Shown here piece after piece: positions 1 to 7,000 of a stretch of 10,436 bases of DNA. The first letter of the stretch is position 1. Each line of letters begins with the position of its first letter. The position numbers and the translations under genes were made by a program. Location of the stretch: the NCBI GenBank assembly GCA_040002735.1, contig JBDUDX010000204.1:1-10436 (forward strand). Reading direction: 5' to 3'. The notes under the pieces were generated by a model. That model did not search any database. It saw only the letters and a program-made list of their open reading frames with translations, and was not told the origin of the DNA. The stretch is from JADGOV01 sp040002735. GTDB taxonomy: Bacteria > Actinomycetota > Actinomycetes > JADGOV01.

Positions 1-289
1 GTACTCCCCGGGCGCCAGTACCACCACAGGAGCCCCCAGCAGCGCCGGCGCGAGCGCCTGCACCGCCCGGGACCGGGCGCCGCCGCCGACCAGCGGCACC
101 CGCTGCACGCTCATCCCCGCCACCGCAGCGCGTCGAGTCCGTCCGCGAGCCCGTAGAGCAGGCCCTCCTCGGCCGACCGCGCTCGCCCAGGCCGCCGGCC
201 CGCCCAACTCAGCTACCAGGTCGGCCCCGCCTGAGCAGAGCGGCCACCCCCTCGGTGGCTACGGTCGAATTGTCGACTCCCGCGACCAT
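1..289 (-). pseudogene. xylB: Broken xylulokinase (FGGY family) remnant, running off the left edge
   Basis: Xylulokinase phosphorylates D-xylulose to xylulose 5-phosphate. Read on the minus strand, four blocks keep the family's order but sit in different frames. The start is MVAGVDNST at 289-263, the N-terminal ATP-site strand. Next is ADLVAELGGPAAWASAVG at about 225-172, a block I recall from actinobacterial xylulokinases near residue 120. Then comes AEEGLLYGLADGLDALR at 173-123, and last VQRVPLVGGGARSRAV and onward at 120-1, the C-terminal FGGY domain with its GGGARS turn. About 290 bp cover what should be well over 1 kb, so most of both domains is missing, and an in-frame stop follows codon 26. 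The blocks were matched from memory of the family. The gene cannot give a working kinase. It lies divergent from the aldolase, 54 bp away, on the same strand as the polyol operon. Confidence 0.78.
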
Positions 290-328
290 GGGCGTGTCAG
301 TAAGTATGCGACGGTAACCTCGGCACCC

Positions 329-338
329 GGAGGCGAGG
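329..338 (+). promoter_or_regulatory. Ribosome binding site of the aldolase gene
   Basis: GGAGG at 329-333 and GAGG at 335-338 lie 10 and 5 bases before the ATG at 344, and support that start. A TAACCT at 315-320 could be a -10 element, but I find no convincing -35 partner, so the promoter itself is not called. Confidence 0.55.
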
Positions 339-343
339 CAGAC

Positions 344-1156
344 ATGCGCGAAGGCAAAACGTACCGGCTCGGTCGGCTGTTCGGACCCGACGGCCGGGCG
401 CTGATCCTGCCGGTCGACCATGGGCTGACTCTCGGGCGAATTGCGGGGCTTGAGGACCCGGCCGCACTGCTCACCGAACTGCTGCCGCTCGGCTTCGACG
501 GTGTGCTGATGAGTCCGGGGCTGACCCGCCGGACCGCGACCCTTTTCGCCTCCCGCGGCGCCCCGTCCCGGGTGCTCACCCTGGACACCTTTTTCCGGGA
601 CGCCGGGGAGACCGCCGCCGGCAGCGGCCTCGTCGGCGCGGTCGCCGACGCCGCCCGGCTCGGCGTTGACGCGGTGAAGCTGTTCATGGCGTGGAACGTC
701 TCCAGCGAAGAGCGGCAGGCCACGGTCAGCCGAATCGCCACCGTCGTCGCCGAGGCGGAGACGTACGACCTACCGGTGATGGTCGAGCCGATCGTGGTGG
801 ACTCCCCGCGCAGTGCCGCGGTGAGCGCCGTGGAGGGCGACGCGGCCCGGGTGGCCGGCGAGCTCGGCGCGGACATCATCAAGGTCGGCTACCCGGGGCC
901 GGAGCTGATGACAGCTTGGGTCGCCGAGCTCGGGGTGCCGCTGGTGATCCTCGGCGGTCCCCGCAGCGGTAATCCGCAGGACGTACTGACCCTCGCCGCG
1001 GAGGCGATCGGGTGCGGGGGCCGGGGCATCGTGATCGGACGCAACGTCTGGCAGCGTGAACGGGAGGTCACCCGAAGCCTGCTGCGATCCCTCCACGGCA
1101 TTGCTCATGGAAACGCTCACGGGGAAGCTCACGGGAACGCTCACGGGGCCACGTGA
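344..1156 (+). CDS. Class I aldolase, DeoC/FbaB/LacD-type TIM barrel
   Basis: Cytoplasmic Schiff-base aldolase of the family containing archaeal-type fructose-bisphosphate aldolase, LsrF and 2-amino-3,7-dideoxyheptulosonate synthase; 270 residues, near the usual size. Visible marks are PVDHG at 23-27 with Asp25, VKLFMAWN at 111-118, PVMVEPI at 144-150, and IIKVGYPG at 178-185 with Lys180, the expected Schiff-base lysine. The phosphate-binding segments are ILGGPRSGN at 202-210 and GRNVWQ at 232-237. The barrel ends near residue 250; the last 20 residues are an extra histidine-glycine repeat. The stop overlaps the GTG of the sugar kinase (GTGA), so the two are probably translationally coupled. 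With a ketose kinase beside it, the likely job is splitting a ketose phosphate into dihydroxyacetone phosphate, or glyceraldehyde 3-phosphate, plus an aldehyde. The substrate is not readable from sequence; a sulfosugar or amino-sugar role is less likely beside polyol dehydrogenases. Confidence 0.85.
   Translation: MREGKTYRLGRLFGPDGRALILPVDHGLTLGRIAGLEDPAALLTELLPLGFDGVLMSPGLTRRTATLFASRGAPSRVLTLDTFFRDAGETAAGSGLVGAVADAARLGVDAVKLFMAWNVSSEERQATVSRIATVVAEAETYDLPVMVEPIVVDSPRSAAVSAVEGDAARVAGELGADIIKVGYPGPELMTAWVAELGVPLVILGGPRSGNPQDVLTLAAEAIGCGGRGIVIGRNVWQREREVTRSLLRSLHGIAHGNAHGEAHGNAHGAT
1094..1153 (+). repeat. 12-bp in-frame tandem repeat encoding a His-Gly tail
   Basis: Five units of about 12 bp encode His-Gly-x-Ala type tetrads at aldolase residues 251-270: HGIA, HGNA, HGEA, HGNA, HGAT. 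Histidines recur every four residues. At DNA level the three middle units are nearly alike (variants of GGGAACGCTCAC). The repeat runs into the GTG start of the kinase, so its G-rich units also supply the only ribosome-binding-like bases before that start. I do not recall such a tail in ordinary members of this aldolase family; its role is unknown. Confidence 0.85.
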
Positions 1157-2175
1157 GCAGCCAGTTTCGGGCGGTCGTCGCCGGCCTGATCTGCGTCGAC
1201 CTGTCCCCGACCTTCCCGGACGCCGCCGTGGTGGAGCCAGGCGGCCTGCAGATCGTCGGACCGATGCGGCTGGACCCGGGCGGCTGCGTCGCCAACACCG
1301 GCGGTGACCTCGCCGCCCTTGGCGCCTCGGTCCGCCTGGTGGGTTCGATCGGTTCTGACGCCCTCGGGACGGTGCTCGCTCGAATGCTGGCCGACCGTGG
1401 TGACGGCGCCACGCTGTCGCTGTCGCCGGTGCCAGGCGCCGCGACGTCGTACACGATCGTCGTCCAGCCGCCAGAAGTCGACCGCACCCTGTGGCACCAC
1501 GTCGGGGCGAACGCCAAGTTCGACGGATCGGGGATCGACCTGGCGGACGCCGACCTGCTGCACGTCGGCTACCCGCCGCTGCTGCCCGGGTTGCTGGCCG
1601 ACGACGCCCGCCCGTTGCGGGCGGTGCTGGACCGGGCACGCCAAGCGGGCCTGACCACCTCCCTGGACCTCGCCGTCGAGGACTCGGCGAGGGTGACCGA
1701 GCGACCCGATTGGACCCGGCTGCTGCCCGAGCTGCTGCCCCTAGTGGATGTGCTGACCCCGAGTGTGGACGACCTGGCGTCGATGCTGCACCGTCGGATA
1801 CTGGCGACCCCGGACGGCCTCGCCGAGGCCGCCGCCGACCTGCTGGCCTGGGGGGTCGGAGTCACCGCGCTTAGCGCCGGCGTAGCCGGCATCACCCTAC
1901 GGACCGCGAACCGGCAGCGGCTGGCCGACGGTGGCCGGGTTCTCGCCGCGGTCGCGGACACCTGGGCGGACCGCACCGGGCACGTTCCGGCCGTCCCAGT
2001 CCCGGCCGTGCGGACCACCGGCGCGGGCGACGCGGCGACCGCAGGCCTGCTCTACGGGCTACTCGAGGGCATATCGCCCGAAGAGGCGCTGGCGTTGGCC
2101 GCGGCCACCGCGGCATCGCACGTCCGAGGTGAGCAAACACCGCCGCCGTACCGAGCCAGCTACCACAGCGTGTAA
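1153..2175 (+). CDS. PfkB-family carbohydrate kinase
   Basis: ATP-dependent cytoplasmic sugar kinase of the ribokinase/PfkB fold, 340 residues. The N-terminal signature is the Gly-rich PGGCVANTGGDLAALG at 42-57, followed by VRLVGSIGSDALG at 60-72. The C-terminal signature is TTGAGDAATAG at 288-298 with catalytic base Asp293 and the GAGD anion hole. VLTPSVDDL at 200-208 matches the usual 'N/T-x-x-E/D' segment. The start is the GTG at 1153, overlapping the aldolase stop by four bases; an independent ribosome site is weak, which fits coupling. Relatives phosphorylate fructose, tagatose, ribose, 2-keto-3-deoxygluconate or ketose phosphates. Pairing with a class I aldolase suggests a ketose or ketose-phosphate kinase, as in the LacC-LacD pair, but C1 versus C6 specificity cannot be read here. 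The 3' end overlaps the convergent SDR gene by 16 bp. Confidence 0.88.
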   Translation: MSSQFRAVVAGLICVDLSPTFPDAAVVEPGGLQIVGPMRLDPGGCVANTGGDLAALGASVRLVGSIGSDALGTVLARMLADRGDGATLSLSPVPGAATSYTIVVQPPEVDRTLWHHVGANAKFDGSGIDLADADLLHVGYPPLLPGLLADDARPLRAVLDRARQAGLTTSLDLAVEDSARVTERPDWTRLLPELLPLVDVLTPSVDDLASMLHRRILATPDGLAEAAADLLAWGVGVTALSAGVAGITLRTANRQRLADGGRVLAAVADTWADRTGHVPAVPVPAVRTTGAGDAATAGLLYGLLEGISPEEALALAAATAASHVRGEQTPPPYRASYHSV

Positions 2176-2927
2176 CCACCGTCGATCACCAGTACCGATC
2201 CGGTCATGAACGCCGAGGCGTCGCTCGCCAGGTAGACCAGGGTCGGCCCGAGCTCCGCCGGCAGCGCGTATCGCTGCATCGGTACGTCCTGTACCCAGTA
2301 CCGGGAGAACTCCGGCCGCTCGACCGGGGCCATCTCGGTCTTGACGTATCCGGGCGCTAGCGCGTTCACCCGCACGCCGTACGGCGCCCACTCCGCGGCC
2401 AGGGACTTGGTGAGCTGGTGGACCGCGGCTTTGGACGCGTTGTACGCCGGCTGCCACTGCGGCCGGTTGACGATCATCGCCGAGATGGAGCCGATATTGA
2501 TCTGTACGCCGCGCCCGCGGGCCACCATCGCCGCGCCGAACACCGAACTGCACAGCCACAGCCCGTGCAGATTGACGTCGACGACCGCACGCCACTCCTC
2601 GTCCGGCACCTCCAGGGCGGGGCGGTGGATGCAGATGCCGGCGTTGTTCACCAGAATGTCCGGCGGCCCGAGCGCCGAGGTGACCTCCGCCAGCAGATGC
2701 TCGACGTCGTTCCGGCGGGTGACGTCGGCGGGGACGGCCACCGCATCCGGCGACGCCTCGCGCACCTGCCCGAGGGCGACGTCGAGCTCCGGCGCACCCC
2801 GGGCCGAGATCGCCACCCGGGCACCGGCCTCCCCGAGCGCGCGGGCGAAGGCGAGCCCCAACCCGCGGCTGCCGCCGGTGACGACCGCGACCTTCCCGGC
2901 GAGATTGAACGCGTCCAGCACGCTCAT
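2160..2927 (-). CDS. SDR-family oxidoreductase, probable polyol dehydrogenase or ketose reductase
   Basis: Classical short-chain dehydrogenase of 255 residues, full length. Marks are TGGSRGLG at 17-24 (nucleotide loop), ADVT at 67-70, NNAG at 94-97, the active-site Ser147 or Ser149 in IGSISA, Tyr162 and Lys166 in YNASK, and the C-terminal IDGGYTLW. The VNRPQWQPAYNASKAAVHQL stretch resembles the mannitol dehydrogenase/sorbose reductase branch of SDRs. After strand beta-2 the sequence is ISARG (Arg43) with no acidic residue, and Arg21 sits in the Gly motif; both favour NADP(H) (inference). It is the last gene of the ABC operon; its ATG overlaps the ATPase stop by four bases. Its 3' end overlaps the oppositely transcribed kinase gene. 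Likely role: interconversion of a sugar alcohol and a ketose from the imported substrate. Confidence 0.88.
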   Translation of the reverse strand: MSVLDAFNLAGKVAVVTGGSRGLGLAFARALGEAGARVAISARGAPELDVALGQVREASPDAVAVPADVTRRNDVEHLLAEVTSALGPPDILVNNAGICIHRPALEVPDEEWRAVVDVNLHGLWLCSSVFGAAMVARGRGVQINIGSISAMIVNRPQWQPAYNASKAAVHQLTKSLAAEWAPYGVRVNALAPGYVKTEMAPVERPEFSRYWVQDVPMQRYALPAELGPTLVYLASDASAFMTGSVLVIDGGYTLW

Positions 2928-4117
2928 GCCGGCGATTCGGTGAGCGCCAGGCCGGTCTCGGGATCGAAGAAGTGCAGCTTCGCGGTGTCCACGGCGAGCG
3001 TGATCGGCTCGCCGGGTCGGACCGCGGCGTTGGCCGCAATCCGCGCGGTCCAGGACGTCCGGCCGCTGATCGCCAACTCGTCCTCTTCGGCCGGATCGCT
3101 GTGCCGGGCGAGCGAGTCGTGGGTGACGTGCGGGGCGTCCAGGCCGAAGATCACATGGATCTCGTCGCCGAGCTCCTCGACGACGTCGGCCACCACCTGC
3201 AGCGTCGGTCGCCCAGAGTCCGCCGCCAGCCGGGCGTCCTCCAGCGCCGAGGGGCGCAGACCGACGACGATGGACTGTCCCAACCGCCGGCCGAGCCCCG
3301 GCCGGGCCTCGAGTAGCCCGGCTGGCAGCGGGAGCGCGTGCCCGCCGAAGGCGATGGTCGGGCTGCCGTCCCGGCGCAGCTCCGCGGTGACGAAGTTCAT
3401 CGACGGCGAGCCGATGAAGCCCGCGACGAACAGGTTCACCGGGTGCTCGAAGAGGTTCTGCGGGGTGTCCACCTGCTGCAACTGACCGTCGAGGAGCACC
3501 GTCACCCGGTCACCCAGCGTCATCGCCTCCACCTGGTCGTGCGTGACATAGACAGTGGTCGTACCGAGCCGGGCGTGCAGCTGGCTGAGCGAGGCCCGCA
3601 TGCTTACCCGCAGCTTGGCGTCGAGGTTGGACAGCGGCTCGTCCATCAGAAACGCCTGCGGTTCCCGCACGATCGCCCGGCCCATCGCCACCCGCTGCCG
3701 TTGCCCGCCGGAGAGCGCGCCGGGCTTGCGGGAGAGCAGGTCGGTGAGGCCCAGCATCTCCGCCGCCTCGCGCACCCGTCGTCGCCGGTCCTCCTTGGAG
3801 GCGCCGCGCAGCCGAAGCCCGAAGCCGAGGTTGTCCTCCACCGTCATGTGCGGGTAGAGCGCGTAGTTCTGGAACACCATCGCGATGTCCCGGTCCTTCG
3901 GCGCCACGTCGTTCACCACCCGGTCGCCGATGGCGACGGTTCCGCCGCTGATCTGCTCGAGGCCGGCGACCATGCGCAGCGCGGTGGACTTCCCGCAGCC
4001 CGACGGGCCGACGAAGACCATGAACTCGCCGTCGGTCACCTGCAGGCTCAGCCGGTCCACGGCCTTCACCCCGCCGGGGTAGACCTTGTCGAGGTCGGAA
4101 AGCGTGATGCTGGCCAT
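2924..4117 (-). CDS. Sugar ABC transporter ATP-binding protein (UgpC/SmoK/MsmK type)
   Basis: Cytoplasmic ATPase that dimerises and powers the two permeases encoded upstream; 397 residues, slightly longer than the typical 360-380. Walker A GPSGCGKST is at 37-45, the Q-loop Gln83 in VFQNYALYPH, signature LSGGQ at 135-139, Walker B FLMDEP at 156-161 with Glu160, D-loop SNLDAKLR at 163-170, and the switch His193. Residues from about 240 form the OB-fold (TOBE) domain typical of carbohydrate importers, closing with AKLHFFDPETGLAL. AAGGG five bases after... that is, AAGGG five bases upstream of the ATG, serves as its own ribosome site. The gene follows the dehydrogenase after 31 bp and overlaps the SDR gene by ATGA. 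Many actinobacterial sugar importers rely on a shared MsiK encoded elsewhere; here a dedicated ATPase is in the operon. Confidence 0.95.
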   Translation of the reverse strand: MASITLSDLDKVYPGGVKAVDRLSLQVTDGEFMVFVGPSGCGKSTALRMVAGLEQISGGTVAIGDRVVNDVAPKDRDIAMVFQNYALYPHMTVEDNLGFGLRLRGASKEDRRRRVREAAEMLGLTDLLSRKPGALSGGQRQRVAMGRAIVREPQAFLMDEPLSNLDAKLRVSMRASLSQLHARLGTTTVYVTHDQVEAMTLGDRVTVLLDGQLQQVDTPQNLFEHPVNLFVAGFIGSPSMNFVTAELRRDGSPTIAFGGHALPLPAGLLEARPGLGRRLGQSIVVGLRPSALEDARLAADSGRPTLQVVADVVEELGDEIHVIFGLDAPHVTHDSLARHSDPAEEDELAISGRTSWTARIAANAAVRPGEPITLAVDTAKLHFFDPETGLALTESPA

Positions 4118-4148
4118 GCCGCCCTTTCGTTCGAGAGTCCGTGCTCCG

Positions 4149-5219
4149 TCAGGCCGCGCTGGAGTGCAGCACGTTCGGCGTCACCATGGCCTTGATGGTG
4201 CGCTCGTCGGTTCTCCCGGCGCGCAGCGCGGCCTCCGCCTCGGCCAGCGCAAAGTGCCCGGTGACCAGCGCGTCGAGGTCGATCCGGCCACTTGCCGCCA
4301 GCGCGATCGCCGCCGGGTAGGTGTTGGCATACCGGAACGTGCCGGTGACCGTCAGCTCCTTGGCCTGCACCGTGGTGAGCGGCAGCGGCACCTCATCGCC
4401 ACCCATTCCGACCAGTACGGCCCGGCCAGCGGGACTCAGCGCCCGGATACCGTCAGCGATCACCGCGGCGACGCCGGAGCACTCCAGCAGCACGTCGGCG
4501 CCGTCCACTGCCTCGGACAGCGGCTCCTCGCGCACGTCCAGCGCACGGGTCGCGCCGGTCCGCCGGGCAACCTCTAACCGGTACGGGTTGACGTCGGTGA
4601 TCGTCACGTCCTCGGCGCCGAAGGCACGGGCCACCTGCATGGCGAGCAGCCCGATCGGGCCGGCACCGGTGACCAGCACCCGATCCCCCGGCGTTACCCC
4701 AGCCTTACGGCAGGCCCACACCCCGACCGACAGCGGCTCGATCAGCGCCGCCGCGTCGTCGGACAGGGTGTCCGGGACAGGGAACGCGAAGTCGGCGTGG
4801 ATCGTCACGTAGCTGGCGAACGCCCCGTCGATCGGCGGGGTGGCGAAGAACCGTACGTCCGGGCAGAGGTTGTACCGCCCGCTGCGGCACTGCAGGCAGT
4901 GCAGGCAGGGCACGCCCGGCTCCATCGCCACCCGCTGGCCCACCGAGAGTTGGTCCACCTGCGAGCCGACGGCGACGACCACGCCGGACGCCTCGTGCCC
5001 CAGTACCAGCGGCGCTTCGACCACGAAGTGCCCGATCCGACCCTGCTCGTAGTAGTGCACGTCGGAGCCGCAGACTCCGACCGAGCGCACCTCCACGAGG
5101 ACCTCACGAGGTCCGGGCTCAGGGACCGGCCGCTCCTCCAGCCGGACGTCGCCGACGCCGTAGAGCACCGAGGCGTGGCTGGCACGCCCGTTCGTCCGAC
5201 CGTCGTTGTCCGGGGTCAT
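4149..5219 (-). CDS. Zinc-dependent dehydrogenase, sorbitol/xylitol (polyol) dehydrogenase type
   Basis: Medium-chain, zinc-containing dehydrogenase of 356 residues. Catalytic zinc ligands are Cys50 (GVCGSD), His75 and Glu76 (GHE), with Glu161 in IEPL. The structural zinc cysteines are all present at 105, 108, 111 and 119. The nucleotide fold has GAGPIG at 185-190 and Asp209 at the end of the second strand, the usual NAD choice. The segments FFATPPIDGAFASYV (124-138) and GTFRYANTYPAAIALAASG (293-311) are characteristic of sorbitol/xylitol dehydrogenases, which oxidise a polyol at C2 to a ketose. The start chosen is the ATG at 5219, four-base ATGA overlap with the upstream permease; the frame stays open much further upstream but only inside the permease gene. 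Exact substrate (sorbitol, xylitol, galactitol, arabitol, iditol) is not determined. Confidence 0.9.
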   Translation of the reverse strand: MTPDNDGRTNGRASHASVLYGVGDVRLEERPVPEPGPREVLVEVRSVGVCGSDVHYYEQGRIGHFVVEAPLVLGHEASGVVVAVGSQVDQLSVGQRVAMEPGVPCLHCLQCRSGRYNLCPDVRFFATPPIDGAFASYVTIHADFAFPVPDTLSDDAAALIEPLSVGVWACRKAGVTPGDRVLVTGAGPIGLLAMQVARAFGAEDVTITDVNPYRLEVARRTGATRALDVREEPLSEAVDGADVLLECSGVAAVIADGIRALSPAGRAVLVGMGGDEVPLPLTTVQAKELTVTGTFRYANTYPAAIALAASGRIDLDALVTGHFALAEAEAALRAGRTDERTIKAMVTPNVLHSSAA

Positions 5220-6049
5220 TCTCCGGTCACCGCTCCCAGGGTCAGGCCGGTGACCAACCACCGGCGGACGGCGAGACCGGCGACCACCATCGGCAGCACC
5301 ACGATCGTTCCGATCGCACTCACCTGCCCCCAGTCGATGCCGGTCTGAGTGATTAGCTGGGTGGCCGCGATCGGCAGGGTCTGCCCGGAGGTACCGGAGA
5401 AGGTCTGCGCGAACGCGTAGTCGTTCCAGGCGAAGACCAGGCACAGGATCCAGGTGGTGACCAGGCCGGGCAGGGTCAGCGGCAACGCGACGCGCCAAAA
5501 AGCGGCCCAGCGGCTCGCGCCGTCGGTCATCGCCGCCTCTTCCAGCGACGGTGGCAGCGCCGCGAAGAAGGCGTTCATGATCCAGATGGCGAACGGCAGG
5601 TTGAAGGTCAGGTAGGCGACGATGAGACCGGTGAGCGAGTCCAGCAGGTGCAGGTCGCGGAAGATCAGGTACAGCGGCAGCAGCACCGCGGCGATCGGCG
5701 CCATCCGGGTGGAGATGATCCAGAACGCCAGATGCCGCTTCGCCGGCACGTTCCAGCGGGCTAGTCCGTAGCCGCCGACCGCCCCGAGCACGGTGGCGAT
5801 CAGCGAGGACAGCCCGGCCGCGAGGATGCTGTTCTTGATGTACACGGTGAGGTCGTTGCCGCCGGAGAACAGCCGCGAGTAGTGCTCCATCGTCGGCGCG
5901 AAGAACCACGTCGGCGAGCTGGAGGTGATCGCGTCGCTCGGCTTGATCGAGGACAGCGCCATCCAGGCCAGCGGTATCGCGGCGGCGAGCACCGCCAGCA
6001 CGGTGAGCAGACCGATCACCACGGTGGCGGTACGACTGCGGCCGATCAT
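5216..6049 (-). CDS. Carbohydrate ABC transporter permease, MalG type
   Basis: Inner-membrane subunit of 277 residues, standard length. A first membrane segment lies at about 9-31 (VVIGLLTVLAVLAAAIPLAW), then a periplasmic-side loop with PTWFFAPTMEHYSRLF, which is the usual MalG-family pattern, then five more hydrophobic segments. The cytoplasmic EAA loop, which docks with the ATPase, is LEEAAMTDGASRWAAFWRVALP at 169-190 with Glu171 and Gly177. The start is the ATG at 6049, overlapping the first permease stop (ATGA); its own stop overlaps the dehydrogenase start the same way. Confidence 0.94.
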   Translation of the reverse strand: MIGRSRTATVVIGLLTVLAVLAAAIPLAWMALSSIKPSDAITSSSPTWFFAPTMEHYSRLFSGGNDLTVYIKNSILAAGLSSLIATVLGAVGGYGLARWNVPAKRHLAFWIISTRMAPIAAVLLPLYLIFRDLHLLDSLTGLIVAYLTFNLPFAIWIMNAFFAALPPSLEEAAMTDGASRWAAFWRVALPLTLPGLVTTWILCLVFAWNDYAFAQTFSGTSGQTLPIAATQLITQTGIDWGQVSAIGTIVVLPMVVAGLAVRRWLVTGLTLGAVTGE

Positions 6050-6987
6050 CGGGTGGCTCCCCGCTTCGCCAGCACGCCGACGAAGATGTTGGCCACCACG
6101 ATGCTGAACAGCAGCATGCCGAGGCCGATCGCGGCGGCGTACCCTAGATCGAAGAAGCGGAACGCCGTCTCGTACAGCCGCAGCGGGATCACCTTCGTCG
6201 CGTCCGCCGGCCCGCCGTTGGTGGTGATCCAGATGATGTCGAAGAACCGGATGGCGTCCATCGCCCGGATCAGCAGCGCCACCAGCACCACGCCGGAGAT
6301 CGATGGCAGCACGACGAACCGGAGCCGGGCGAAGTAGCCGGCGCCGTCCAGCGACGCCGCCTCCAGCAATGCCTTCGGGACCGCGGCCAGGCCGGCGAGG
6401 GTGATCAGCATCACCAGCGGGGTCCACTCCCACACGTCGAGCAGGATGACGGTGAGCAGGGCCGGACCCTTGTGCCCGAGGATGTTCGAGTCCACGCCGA
6501 GGTGCTGCAGCGCCCAGGAGTACAGCCCGAACGTCGAGTCGGTGAGGAAGCGGCCGAGCAGCCCGACGATCACCGGGGCGACGAACATCGGCATCAGCAG
6601 CACGGCCAATACGACGTTGCGGGCGAATACCAGCTCGTTGAGCACGATCGCGATGCCGACCCCGAGCAGCATCTCCAACGCGAGGGTGGCGACGAAGTAG
6701 ACCACGCTGATCCGCCAGCTGGCGATCACGTGGCTGTCGTGGACCATCTTCGACCAGTTGTCGCCGCCGATGAAGGTCAGCTTGATGCCGCCCACCACGG
6801 TCACCTTGGACAGGCTCATCCAGATGATGTAGCCGAACGGGATGAGCGAGATGACCGCCAACGGCACCAGGGCGGGCAGCATCATCCGGATCTCGAAGGA
6901 CGGCCCGTGCCACCGCCGACGCGGCACCGTCGGCGGTGGAGTGGCGGCCGACCCGGAAGCCGGGTCCGTGCGCGCAGTGACCGTCAC
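6046..6987 (-). CDS. Carbohydrate ABC transporter permease, MalF/UgpA type
   Basis: Inner-membrane partner of the MalG-type subunit, 313 residues. A proline-rich cytoplasmic N-terminus (about residues 1-34) precedes membrane segments at roughly 36-58, 93-117, 124-146, 176-198, 228-245 and 281-304. The EAA loop is LLEAASLDGAGYFARLRFVV at 207-226, followed by LPSI. WITTNGGP at 253-260 is the family's usual C-terminal region motif. The start is GTG at 6987, 13 bp after the binding-protein stop, with only a weak ribosome site. Confidence 0.94.
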   Translation of the reverse strand: MTVTARTDPASGSAATPPPTVPRRRWHGPSFEIRMMLPALVPLAVISLIPFGYIIWMSLSKVTVVGGIKLTFIGGDNWSKMVHDSHVIASWRISVVYFVATLALEMLLGVGIAIVLNELVFARNVVLAVLLMPMFVAPVIVGLLGRFLTDSTFGLYSWALQHLGVDSNILGHKGPALLTVILLDVWEWTPLVMLITLAGLAAVPKALLEAASLDGAGYFARLRFVVLPSISGVVLVALLIRAMDAIRFFDIIWITTNGGPADATKVIPLRLYETAFRFFDLGYAAAIGLGMLLFSIVVANIFVGVLAKRGATR

Positions 6988-7000
6988 GTCGGGACCGCGC

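Noticed and set aside
267..278. TCGA-N4-TCGA motif between the xylulokinase remnant and the aldolase
   Set aside because: The four-base arms are too short to support an operator and the bases also encode the conserved xylulokinase start (VDNST).
2418..4195. Long plus-strand open frames across the SDR and ATPase genes
   Set aside because: They mirror the codon pattern of strong minus-strand genes in GC-rich DNA and give low-complexity Arg/Ala/Gly-rich translations.
5220..5909. The dehydrogenase frame stays open far upstream, as if it were a 586-residue protein
   Set aside because: The extra part is a shadow of the MalG-type permease gene in another frame. The domain begins right after the ATG at 5219, which forms a standard ATGA overlap.
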